Shown here: in pieces, positions 1 through 7,224 of the stretch
Layout of the letters: each line of letters starts with the position of its first letter
Position numbering within the stretch: the first letter of the stretch is position 1
Virus record (IMG/VR): IMGVR_UViG_3300026367_000093
Coordinates: 1-38,026 of that record
Length of the DNA: 38,026 nucleotides
Reading direction: 5' to 3' (one strand)
From: a virus
Made by a program: the position numbers and the translations under genes
Notes under the pieces: generated by a model
Databases searched by the model: none
What the model saw: the letters and a program-made list of their open reading frames with translations, nothing else
What the model was told of the DNA's origin: nothing

Positions 1-771
1 TCAACCGTCGGATCCGCCGATGATCCAGTTGACCGGGCTGGCATTGAATTCCGTCGTGCAGTGCCGAAAGCTGTTCTCATCGAACAGGCCAGAGGTTGGG
101 CTGCTCGCTGCGAGACCCCAATTGCAATTGGCTCCATGGTTGTGGACAAAATCAACGTCCGATGCACCTCCGACCCAATACGCGATAGTTTTTGCGCGAG
201 GCTCATCATTAAGCAGTGTTCCCATAGAAGCATTGCCTTTCACGATCCCGCCAATACCTTGATCGGTGATCGATAGCCCAACTCCTTCGCCGTTGTCTGT
301 ACCCCGGAAATCGCGAATTGTGTTGCCCATGGCTGTCGGCGCAACTCCGGACATTTCGAGGCCCATGCAATACTGGTTAGGCGTGAAGGTCGACCCGTAT
401 ACGCTCCGGATCAGGCTGTTTCGGACGACAGCACTATTGCCTTCTATCTTTATTCCCCGCATGAGCGCGTCGGGGATGCATAGGTTGTCCACCGTGACAT
501 TGTCGCAGTTGTCCGCGCGCAGACCAAACCCGAACCCCCGAATGTGCCCGCCCATGCCGAGGACGGTTACCGCGTTGCTATTGCTCAAGCGAATGCCGGC
601 GTTCTGTCTGCCCGTAGAAAATGCGGCAGGGCAAATGAGGCGGGAGTATAGCAAGATAATGACGTTATGGACGCCCGGTGCAACAACCACCGCATCGTCG
701 GTCGGGCTGGATGCTGTGTAGTCTGCCGTAATCGCGTAATAGCCGGAAACCGTGATGTTCAGAAGCGGCAT
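1..771 (-). CDS. Tail spike/fibre-like protein with right-handed beta-helix character
   Basis: A 256-residue protein and the last gene of the late tail operon seen here. Many short runs of the type N-x-V-T-V-x-x and G-x-I-x-G recur through residues about 30-200 (for example NSNAVTVLGMGG and NCDNVTVDNLCI), as in parallel beta-helix (PbH1) proteins found in phage spikes and polysaccharide-active enzymes. I see no catalytic motif, so receptor binding is inferred from fold type and position. ATG at 771 overlaps the stop of the upstream gene (TGATG); a GTG one codon earlier is possible. The stop codon is at bases 1-3, so the gene is complete. Confidence 0.7.
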   Translation of the reverse strand: MPLLNITVSGYYAITADYTASSPTDDAVVVAPGVHNVIILLYSRLICPAAFSTGRQNAGIRLSNSNAVTVLGMGGHIRGFGFGLRADNCDNVTVDNLCIPDALMRGIKIEGNSAVVRNSLIRSVYGSTFTPNQYCMGLEMSGVAPTAMGNTIRDFRGTDNGEGVGLSITDQGIGGIVKGNASMGTLLNDEPRAKTIAYWVGGASDVDFVHNHGANCNWGLAASSPTSGLFDENSFRHCTTEFNASPVNWIIGGSDG

Positions 772-986
772 CACTCATCTCCTTTAGCTTTTTGATCACC
801 AATCTCGATGACCTGGGCAGCCTCGAACCAGTCGTCGGGTACGATCATCAAACCGTCACGGTAGACCAGTCGTGGCTTGTCCTGGCGGTCGAATACTTCA
901 CCGCCGAGAAGATCAAGCAAGGCGGCCGCAAAGGCCGATGCCTGATCAATCGGGACGGGAATTTCATGTAATTTTGTCTTTGCCAT
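771..986 (-). CDS. Small hypothetical protein of the tail-fibre region
   Basis: A 71-residue protein with no recognised domain, between two fibre-like genes. It is largely soluble in character, with one hydrophobic helix-like stretch (AFAAALLDLLGG, about residues 18-29) and an acidic C-terminus. Its stop overlaps the start of the beta-helix gene downstream, and it begins 2 bp after the DUF2793 fibre gene, so it belongs to the same operon. Position suggests a fibre-assembly chaperone or small attachment protein, but nothing in the sequence proves this. Confidence 0.6.
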   Translation of the reverse strand: MAKTKLHEIPVPIDQASAFAAALLDLLGGEVFDRQDKPRLVYRDGLMIVPDDWFEAAQVIEIGDQKAKGDE

Positions 987-988
987 CG

Positions 989-1978
989 TCAGGCTCCAAT
1001 CCTCATCGCTTCGATGGACCCACCGTCAAAAGTACGGTTCGTCCCTGTCGATTGAAATGCTCTGAAATCGACCGTGTCGCCCGCCGAGAGGCGGAAGGTG
1101 AAGAAATCGGGAAGCGCCCATGTGCCGACAACCCCCGGGATGTAGGCTGAAGAAAACGGCGCGGCGACACCATTACGGGCAAATGAGGCCCGCAAGACTC
1201 CACTCGCTGCAGCCGCGACAACTGCCATTGCGGCCTTGCCCTGGAAACTCCACACGCCAGCGTCTGCCGCGCCGCATGTGAACACGCCAGCAACATAAGA
1301 CGAACCAGGGTTGAAGAAGCTGGTTGAAATCGCGAAGTGCGTAAGGACCGTGTCGACGTTTGCGGGCACATTGGTCGTTCCTCCCGAAGTTGCGACAAAG
1401 AATGGACGTCGCCGTGCCTTTAGCGCGTCGGCGGTCACCACACCCCCGGCTGCCCCGCTTTCAATCTCAGCTATCGTCGCAAGCTTCACAGGACCATAGA
1501 TCGTGCTGGATGAGATCCACTGCACCCATGCCGGCACCCCGATCGTGTGATCCCAGCGCCAATCCGTCCGGTCGGCAAAGCCGACGTGCATCCAGGGCTT
1601 CGGTGCAATGAAGGTCCACGCTCCGAGCCAGAGCGCGATCTTGTTCTCATGGCCAACCCAGGCACCGGTCGGCACTGCGCCGACGATATACCGGTCACCG
1701 ATCGCCGGGCCGGCTGGCGGATCATTCCGCTGATCGGTGACGCTGAAATAACCGTCGGCCATCTGGCTGAACCTGATCGACCGCCAGAGCAGCGACCAGT
1801 CACCGACATCAAGCGCCAACCCGGCCTCCTCGATCACCTTGAGGATGTTCTCCTGGACGGCATTGAGCCAATTGTCGGTGACCTCGGTGCCTTCAGTACC
1901 CGATGGCAGATCCTCGCTTCGGAAACCGCGCCGGCCGCCACCGATGTCAACAGTTCCGGCTCCATTGATACGATCCAT
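989..1978 (-). CDS. Tail fibre protein with DUF2793-like segment
   Basis: A 329-residue protein directly after the gp48-like baseplate gene, where Mu carries its tail fibre. Residues about 80-135 (NDPPAGPAIGDRYIV through WLGAWTFIAPKPW) match the pattern of DUF2793, common in fibre proteins of alphaproteobacterial phages. The C-terminal ~130 residues are Ala/Gly/Ser-rich beta-strand material ending in a possible C1q/TNF-like jelly roll (GDTVDFRAFQSTG near the end), typical of fibre tips. ATG at 1978 overlaps the upstream TGA. A longer in-frame extension upstream exists but runs through the gp48 gene and was not used. Confidence 0.75.
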   Translation of the reverse strand: MDRINGAGTVDIGGGRRGFRSEDLPSGTEGTEVTDNWLNAVQENILKVIEEAGLALDVGDWSLLWRSIRFSQMADGYFSVTDQRNDPPAGPAIGDRYIVGAVPTGAWVGHENKIALWLGAWTFIAPKPWMHVGFADRTDWRWDHTIGVPAWVQWISSSTIYGPVKLATIAEIESGAAGGVVTADALKARRRPFFVATSGGTTNVPANVDTVLTHFAISTSFFNPGSSYVAGVFTCGAADAGVWSFQGKAAMAVVAAAASGVLRASFARNGVAAPFSSAYIPGVVGTWALPDFFTFRLSAGDTVDFRAFQSTGTNRTFDGGSIEAMRIGA

Positions 1979-2577
1979 CAGGCTTCTCCATAAGCAAAGA
2001 CGACATGGGTGTGGGCGGGTTTGATGCGCCGCAATTCGCATTCGATCGCGGACAGCACGAAAGTGCCAAGCAGGTGACCGGCGCGGCTGACGCCGGCGCG
2101 GAACCGGACGACAGTGATCAGCCCCGGAATATTGACACGCCAGACGAACTGGCTGCCTTCAGGCCGGAGCCGTTGGCCGGCATGCAGCACCCCGGCTCTC
2201 GAAGGCCAGAATTCCTCGATTGTGATATCGACGCCAAGACTGGCGGCAATCCGGATCATGTAGGGGATCGACTGACCGCCGGTCGCGATCCAGCGCTGAT
2301 GCGCCAGGCGCTGGCGCTGCTCGACCGTCTGAAGATCGAGATCCCGCCCGCACGGGTCCGGCCCAAGACACCGCTCAAAATCCGGCAGCAGCTTCTGCGC
2401 GGTGCGCGGATCGGTTTCAAGCATCAGGGCTTCGGCATCGGCCTCTGTCTGTGCAATGGCGCTGGCACCAGCCTCCAGGACGATATCCAGCGTTCCACCG
2501 CGAAGGCCGAGCGCCCATCCATTGGGCAGCTTTTGAACAAGGCTCTCAAGGATTGCTGCAACGGTGCGGGCCATCAT
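1978..2577 (-). CDS. Baseplate protein, Mu gp48-like (DUF2313/YmfQ family)
   Basis: A 199-residue protein in the slot after baseplate J. The N-terminus LVQKLPNGWALG, the central motif DFERCLGPDP (about residues 66-75) and the following QRQRLAHQRWIATGGQSIPYMIRIAASLG block are characteristic of DUF2313 (YmfQ), the Mu gp48 counterpart thought to link the baseplate wedge to the fibres. Two adjacent ATGs (2577 and 2574) are possible; both overlap the end of the baseplate J gene. Operon position supports the call strongly. Confidence 0.85.
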   Translation of the reverse strand: MMARTVAAILESLVQKLPNGWALGLRGGTLDIVLEAGASAIAQTEADAEALMLETDPRTAQKLLPDFERCLGPDPCGRDLDLQTVEQRQRLAHQRWIATGGQSIPYMIRIAASLGVDITIEEFWPSRAGVLHAGQRLRPEGSQFVWRVNIPGLITVVRFRAGVSRAGHLLGTFVLSAIECELRRIKPAHTHVVFAYGEA

Positions 2578-3716
2578 GCAGCCTCGAACGTGATTGTACC
2601 GGCAATCGGATACTGTGTTGCGGTCAGCGTGTAGGGAGCGGCAGGCACGATCAGATCATGGGCATATTCGCCGGCGGCGGCCGAGATGGCTTCGCCGATC
2701 CGGGAGAGCTCGATCGTCGCGCCGATCGGCGATGTGTTGACCGTGTCCTCATCATCGCCAATCGTTGCAATGAAGCGCGCGAATGCTTCGGTCACCGCCG
2801 TGCGGGTCAATACCGTATCTGGTCTCAGACGGATCGTCAGCGGCACTTCGATCAGCTCACCGGCGACCACGACAACCCTCGCTGTCGTAGGCTTGACGCC
2901 GGTCTGGCTTGATGGCTGGCCGAGATGATCCTGGATGGTGGCCAGTTCCTCAACAGTCGGCACGCGCGGCGTGCCATCGCTGTTCTTCATGACGACGACG
3001 ACCCCGACAGAGCCACGGCCGATCCAGTCGGGAACGACCGCCACGGCCTTGACCGAGGCAACTTCCGCCACCCAGACTGGATAGTCAAAACCTGCCCCGC
3101 CATGGGCGGGCTGGCGGATGCGCTGAAGATAGCTGGCCTTGATCTCGTCAGGCTCTTGCGCGTCCGCTCCGCCGGCGAATGCGGTGGCGACGGTCACCCT
3201 GGAGATCTCCGGATAGGGCTCCACTGTTGCCAGTTGCACCCCGCTCGGCAGGTTGCCGTCGCTGCCGGCAACACTGGCAATCGCGGCAACGGTTACCGTG
3301 CCTCCTATGTCGATCACTGCGGCTGCGGTTGTCGCGTAGATGATCGCATTGCTCGCCGACATCTCGATGCCCTCTGGCAGAGGCGTGCCCGGCACTCCCT
3401 CGATTTCCACCGCGCCAACGGCAATGATGGCTGCCCGTTGTCCTGTGCCCCAGATGTTGGCATGGCGCAGGATCATCGCCTCGTCATCGGCGCTGTCGGG
3501 CATGTATTGACGGCCCCACCATGCCTGATGATCATGGACTTCGCGCAGCTCGGCCGAGAAGGATGCGGCCATGTTTGCAAAGACGCCACGTGGTGAACGG
3601 ACTGACCGCGAGACGGCGCGCGGATCGAGGTCAGGCCGGATGCGCAGGATGAATATTTCCAGCGATGCGGCGAACTTGGCGGCAATGGATTTTGCGGATG
3701 GGATCGGCCAGACCAT
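2574..3716 (-). CDS. Baseplate J-like protein, Mu gp47 homologue
   Basis: A 380-residue structural protein of the contractile-tail baseplate. It has the Baseplate_J pattern: a helical N-terminal part (residues 1-90), then small-residue beta-rich repeats including PLPEGIEMSASNAIIYATT, VAGSDGNLPSGVQL and GGADAQEPDEIKASYLQRIRQPAHGG. The last of these is the hallmark 'GG.D.E.D...R.R....' segment of the family. ATG at 3716 lies 1 bp after the gp46 stop. An upstream in-frame extension runs antisense-like through gp46 and was rejected. Order gp46-gp47-gp48 is as in Mu. Confidence 0.9.
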   Translation of the reverse strand: MVWPIPSAKSIAAKFAASLEIFILRIRPDLDPRAVSRSVRSPRGVFANMAASFSAELREVHDHQAWWGRQYMPDSADDEAMILRHANIWGTGQRAAIIAVGAVEIEGVPGTPLPEGIEMSASNAIIYATTAAAVIDIGGTVTVAAIASVAGSDGNLPSGVQLATVEPYPEISRVTVATAFAGGADAQEPDEIKASYLQRIRQPAHGGAGFDYPVWVAEVASVKAVAVVPDWIGRGSVGVVVVMKNSDGTPRVPTVEELATIQDHLGQPSSQTGVKPTTARVVVVAGELIEVPLTIRLRPDTVLTRTAVTEAFARFIATIGDDEDTVNTSPIGATIELSRIGEAISAAAGEYAHDLIVPAAPYTLTATQYPIAGTITFEAA

Positions 3717-3717
3717 G

Positions 3718-4179
3718 TCAGCCCTCCACCTTTCTGGACAGCGAGACGCTGCTGTCGGCGACCATGATCCGGTAGCCCAACACGCCGCGACGAAGCCATT
3801 CAACGCTGATCTCGGCAGGCGCTCCGGTCTCTGGCTCGGCCCAGGCCAAGGCTTCAGCCAGCCAGAACTCGCACATCAGCCTGGTGGTCTCGGTGTGCTT
3901 GGCGCGGTTGAGCAGCCAGAGCTTGGAGCCGGTCCGTTCGCCAGCAGGGTTCAGTCCATCGGCAATCGCGCCACGGCGCTCGGAGAAGCTGGATGGCGTC
4001 AGAAACTGCGTGCGGCCGTCCGGCAACGGATCATCAGGTGCGGCGCGGCGGTCAAGTCCGATTGACAGCAGGATGGCGGGAATGGGCGTTTCATCGATCA
4101 CCAGATCGCCATCATCACCTATGACCAGGTCGCACCGGCGCAGCTTGTTGTCATAGTGAAGGGCGAGATCGAAGAACAT
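3718..4179 (-). CDS. Baseplate protein, Mu gp46 family
   Basis: A 153-residue protein of the GP46 family, a small baseplate wedge component. The diagnostic N-terminal pattern is present: D-L-V-I-G-D-D-G-D-L-V-I-D-E then AILLSIGLDRRA (about residues 18-46), followed by a Trp/Glu-rich C-terminal half. It is the first gene of a predicted late transcript. The -10-like TAGCTT is at 4186-4191, and six bases later comes the ATG at 4179, so the mRNA may start at the A of the initiator codon (leaderless). No Shine-Dalgarno sequence could fit in such a message. Confidence 0.85.
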   Translation of the reverse strand: MFFDLALHYDNKLRRCDLVIGDDGDLVIDETPIPAILLSIGLDRRAAPDDPLPDGRTQFLTPSSFSERRGAIADGLNPAGERTGSKLWLLNRAKHTETTRLMCEFWLAEALAWAEPETGAPAEISVEWLRRGVLGYRIMVADSSVSLSRKVEG

Positions 4180-4185
4180 GTCGCG

Positions 4186-4231
4186 AAGCTATCGCGCGCG
4201 CGCAATGCTGTTCATGCCCGCCAGCGCGGGC
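4186..4231 (-). promoter_or_regulatory. Predicted late promoter upstream of gp46 (activator dyad plus -10)
   Basis: On the minus strand: dyad GCCCGC-GCTG-GCGGGC at 4216-4231, then ATGA (4212-4215), 20 nt, and -10-like TAGCTT at 4186-4191; predicted +1 at 4179. A C/G-alternating stretch just before the -10 (GCGCGCGCGC) also occurs in the tape-measure copy. There is no recognisable -35, as expected for a promoter needing a Mor/C-type activator. Same spacing as three other sites in the late region. Confidence 0.75.
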
Positions 4232-4232
4232 G

Positions 4233-4769
4233 TCAGTCCATAATAGGGTTCGGCGGAGCGGCGGCACCAGGATGATCATGTGTGTTGTACCTGTCGCGCA
4301 TTTCCTGCATCGAGCCGTTTTGGTCCGAGATATTGCCGGTTGCGGTGATGTCTCCGGTGACGGCGACGACCGTGCATTCGATAAACACGCCGGTGTCGGT
4401 TTTGATCGTGATGTTCGCGCCGGTCTTGATGTCGAGTGACCCTCCAGCCGTCATCACCGCCTTGTCGCCGTGCTCATTGTACATGCCGACTTCACCGGAT
4501 TTCAGGCCACCCATGCGTTTGGACGGGTTGCCGATCGGCATGACGACCAGGTCGCCCTCATCGCCGCCGACGGCAAAGACCATGGCAAGCGCACCATCCT
4601 CTGGCACATGGCTGGCAAAGCCATAAGGTTGCGAAATCTCGACATCATCACGCCAGACCCCGTCTGCAACCTCGACCGAGGCAGTCTGGGTTTCGCCGTC
4701 ATCCTTGACGTTCTTCAGGGTCACCCGGCGCACCATGCCGCGCACCTTGTCGGCAACATCCTTTTCCAT
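4233..4769 (-). CDS. Baseplate spike protein, Mu gp45/gpV-like
   Basis: A 178-residue central spike protein. The N-terminal ~90 residues form the OB-fold-like baseplate assembly domain (QPYGFASHVPEDGALAMVF, then GDEGDLVVMPIGN), followed by a repetitive beta-strand spike (DIKTGANITIKTDTGVFIEC and onward). Near the C-terminus is T-H-D-H-P (His164 and His166). In Mu and P2 spikes an H-x-H motif binds iron at the membrane-piercing tip, so the same is expected here. ATG at 4769 overlaps the gp44 stop. The predicted gp46 promoter dyad starts immediately downstream of the stop. Confidence 0.9.
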   Translation of the reverse strand: MEKDVADKVRGMVRRVTLKNVKDDGETQTASVEVADGVWRDDVEISQPYGFASHVPEDGALAMVFAVGGDEGDLVVMPIGNPSKRMGGLKSGEVGMYNEHGDKAVMTAGGSLDIKTGANITIKTDTGVFIECTVVAVTGDITATGNISDQNGSMQEMRDRYNTHDHPGAAAPPNPIMD

Positions 4770-5974
4770 CACAAAGCCTCCGCTGTGCCGTCGAGACTGC
4801 CCGAGCTTTTTGGGCTCTTCTTGCCTGATTTGTTGCGGCGGCGGTTGCCGGTCGGCCCCTTGTCAAAGGCTTCCGGACTGATGATCGTGAGTTCACTGAT
4901 CCTGCCGCCGTCGTCCTCACGATACGCCACCTTCGAGATCAGCATGTCGCGCTCGATATCGAGAAAAGCATCCGAGACCATGGCCATCTGGTTGATCTGC
5001 CAGAGCTTGCCATCGACATCGAAGCCCTTGACCGTATGGGTGACCTCTTCGCTTTCGGCGCGCGCCGTGCGCATCCGCCAGTCCGCTTCATCCGCCGCCG
5101 ACACATTGTCCGCCTTGGACCGGGCAAGATGCACCACCGGGCGGTGCCGGGTGATCTCGCTATCCCTGGACCGGCCGGTGGCCACGGTTCCCTTGCGCTC
5201 TTTCTCGGTGGCCGATCCATCGCCGTCTGTGCGGTCCACCGGCGCCAGCGGTTCGGCCGTGACATCGAGGCTGGCGGATCCGCGTGCCTTTCCGGCTTTC
5301 TCTCCCTGGCCGCGCACGATTGTTTCGCTATGGCGGTCCTTGTGGCTGAAGGCTGCGCGTGAGGTCAGGACATTGCCCGGCAAGCTCAGATCGGCAGGCG
5401 CGCGTGACTTGCCGGTTCGGGTGATGACAATGCCGCCAACGCCGTCGGAGAGGATCAGGGCATGGCGGGATCGGGCACCCTTCTCGATAGCCGAGAACCC
5501 GGTCTCGGCCAGGTCAAGCGAATAGCGCTGGAACGGATCTCCGGTATCGATTTCCGTGCGGACAGTGAGGCCGTAGGGTGCCGCGATCCGTTTGGCGGCT
5601 TCCTCCAGCTTGACGTTCCTGAATTCGGCCGGCCCGTCCGTCATGGCAGCACAATCGATAAGGTCGCCGGTCTTGTCACGGCCGGAGATCGTGACACTCG
5701 CCTGGCGATCACCGATATCGACATCGACATTTTCAATGGAGCCCTTGAGAACCGGTTGACCGTTGATCAGGATCTCGACCGCCGGTCCCGGCCTGAGTTT
5801 GTAATGAGCCCCCTGAGATGCATATCGAAGCGCCTTTGCCGAGCGGTACCGGTCGCGAAACGTGAAGTTGAAGCTGCCGGAAAAGTCCTTCAGGTCGCGG
5901 CTGACCTCGGCGCTCAGCCATTGATCATAGAGGACGCCTTCGATCAGCAGCGTGATGCCCTTTGACCTGGCCAT
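4769..5974 (-). CDS. Baseplate hub protein, Mu gp44/gpP-like
   Basis: A 401-residue hub protein, equivalent to T4 gp27 and P2 gpD, forming the ring from which the spike projects. Family-typical features are the N-terminal half with SRDLKDFSGSFNFTF and GPAVEILINGQPVLKG (about residues 26-75), the SVTISGRDKTGDLIDCA segment (about 92-110), and the later LWQINQMAMVSD. The C-terminal ~30 residues are Lys/Arg/Ser-rich and probably disordered. It sits between gp43-like and gp45-like genes exactly as in Mu, with overlapping ends. Confidence 0.9.
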   Translation of the reverse strand: MARSKGITLLIEGVLYDQWLSAEVSRDLKDFSGSFNFTFRDRYRSAKALRYASQGAHYKLRPGPAVEILINGQPVLKGSIENVDVDIGDRQASVTISGRDKTGDLIDCAAMTDGPAEFRNVKLEEAAKRIAAPYGLTVRTEIDTGDPFQRYSLDLAETGFSAIEKGARSRHALILSDGVGGIVITRTGKSRAPADLSLPGNVLTSRAAFSHKDRHSETIVRGQGEKAGKARGSASLDVTAEPLAPVDRTDGDGSATEKERKGTVATGRSRDSEITRHRPVVHLARSKADNVSAADEADWRMRTARAESEEVTHTVKGFDVDGKLWQINQMAMVSDAFLDIERDMLISKVAYREDDGGRISELTIISPEAFDKGPTGNRRRNKSGKKSPKSSGSLDGTAEAL

Positions 5975-7221
5975 CAGATCAGTTCCGCGACTTCGATTGC
6001 GCCTGCCTCGATGGCCGATGGATGACGTGGGTCATTGCGGGCAACGATGTCGCGATAGGCCTCCTCGATGTGTGACGGCGTGTCGCCGGCCACATGCAGC
6101 GCCAGTTGCCAGGCATCAAGGCTGCGCGACGGACGGAAGACCAGAACATCGGGCAAGCGGCCGATCACTTCGTTGATGTCGCTGACAATCGCCGCCTGAA
6201 GATCGCGGGCTGCACTGACCAGCGCCGATGTCTCCGCCTGAAACAGCGTGCCGCCAAACCCTTCGAGGGTGTCAATCAGCCGATCGGTGGTATCCAGAGC
6301 CGCCGTCCGGTAATCAAGCGCCTCCCGTCTTGAGGGAAAGGACACATAGGCCGTCTGCACCGCGCCCTGGGCAAGCAATTGCGCCGCAGCGGCAACAAGA
6401 AGCGCGCGGTCACCGTCCGATGGTGCTTCGATAGCCGATGCGATCAGGCTTGATCCGAGCGCCTGGCTGATGGTCAGCAGGCTTTCGGGCGAAGGGTCTT
6501 GTGCCGCCACCGCCTCGGCAGCAGGCGCGACGGCCGGCGTGAATGAAGCCTCGGCAAACATCGATGCCGCCGTCGCGATCCATTGGCCATACTCGGTGGG
6601 CGTTCCTGGTGTGGCTTTGAGGATGGTTGATCTCAGAGCAGGCATGAATGCTGCGGAACCGGTCGGCGATGTCTGGGCTGCAATCGCAGCCGTGACGATG
6701 CGGACCGAGCGCGTCACCGCAGCCGAACGGGATGCCGAAATGACGCGGGTTCCCACGGATGACGACAACTGCGAAGCCAGAGCAATGATCGACCCGATGA
6801 CCGAGGCAATCGAAAACAGGCTCAACCCGACAGGGCTACTCGCCGCCACCTTCTTGAAGCGGGCGCTGATGCGCACCACCCGCAGCTCCTGCGTCGAAAA
6901 CGAGAGCAGCGCCGGCTCATCCATGATGACCGTCATCGGGCCGAGCCATGGATGCATCAGGGTTGCAGGTCCGGCCGTCTCGAAGGCGCGTTGAAGCTGG
7001 GCAGCTTTGACCTTGTAGTCATCGCCGATGATCAGAGCCTCGATGCTGATCAGGTTCGGCAGAACGCCGAAATCATCGTAGGCCGCGGCATCGACGCCAG
7101 GAAACAGATATTCGAGCACCCTGCGGCCGGGCTCGCTGGCCGTGTCCAGGACATGAAACCCGATGCCACGATAGGACGCCGGCAGCAGACCGGGCAATGT
7201 ATCGAGACTGTCAAACCGCAT
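5974..7221 (-). CDS. DNA circularisation protein N family, Mu gp43-like
   Basis: A 415-residue tail/baseplate protein of the 'DNA circularisation N-terminus' family. The N-terminal signature is clear: LLPASYRGIGFHVLDTAS, GRRVLEYLFPG, then a Y-D-D-F-G block and GPATLMHPWLGPM (residues about 12-96). The remainder is Ala-rich and helical. Despite the family name, the Mu protein is injected with, or attached to, the DNA end and is also a tail component. It lies between tape measure and hub genes, 3 bp from the tape-measure stop. Confidence 0.88.
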   Translation of the reverse strand: MRFDSLDTLPGLLPASYRGIGFHVLDTASEPGRRVLEYLFPGVDAAAYDDFGVLPNLISIEALIIGDDYKVKAAQLQRAFETAGPATLMHPWLGPMTVIMDEPALLSFSTQELRVVRISARFKKVAASSPVGLSLFSIASVIGSIIALASQLSSSVGTRVISASRSAAVTRSVRIVTAAIAAQTSPTGSAAFMPALRSTILKATPGTPTEYGQWIATAASMFAEASFTPAVAPAAEAVAAQDPSPESLLTISQALGSSLIASAIEAPSDGDRALLVAAAAQLLAQGAVQTAYVSFPSRREALDYRTAALDTTDRLIDTLEGFGGTLFQAETSALVSAARDLQAAIVSDINEVIGRLPDVLVFRPSRSLDAWQLALHVAGDTPSHIEEAYRDIVARNDPRHPSAIEAGAIEVAELI

Positions 7222-7224
7222 GAT

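Noticed and set aside
1-774. Right end of the prophage near base 1
   Set aside because: No CA end, R-type sites or host gene seen; the left edge is still inside phage genes.
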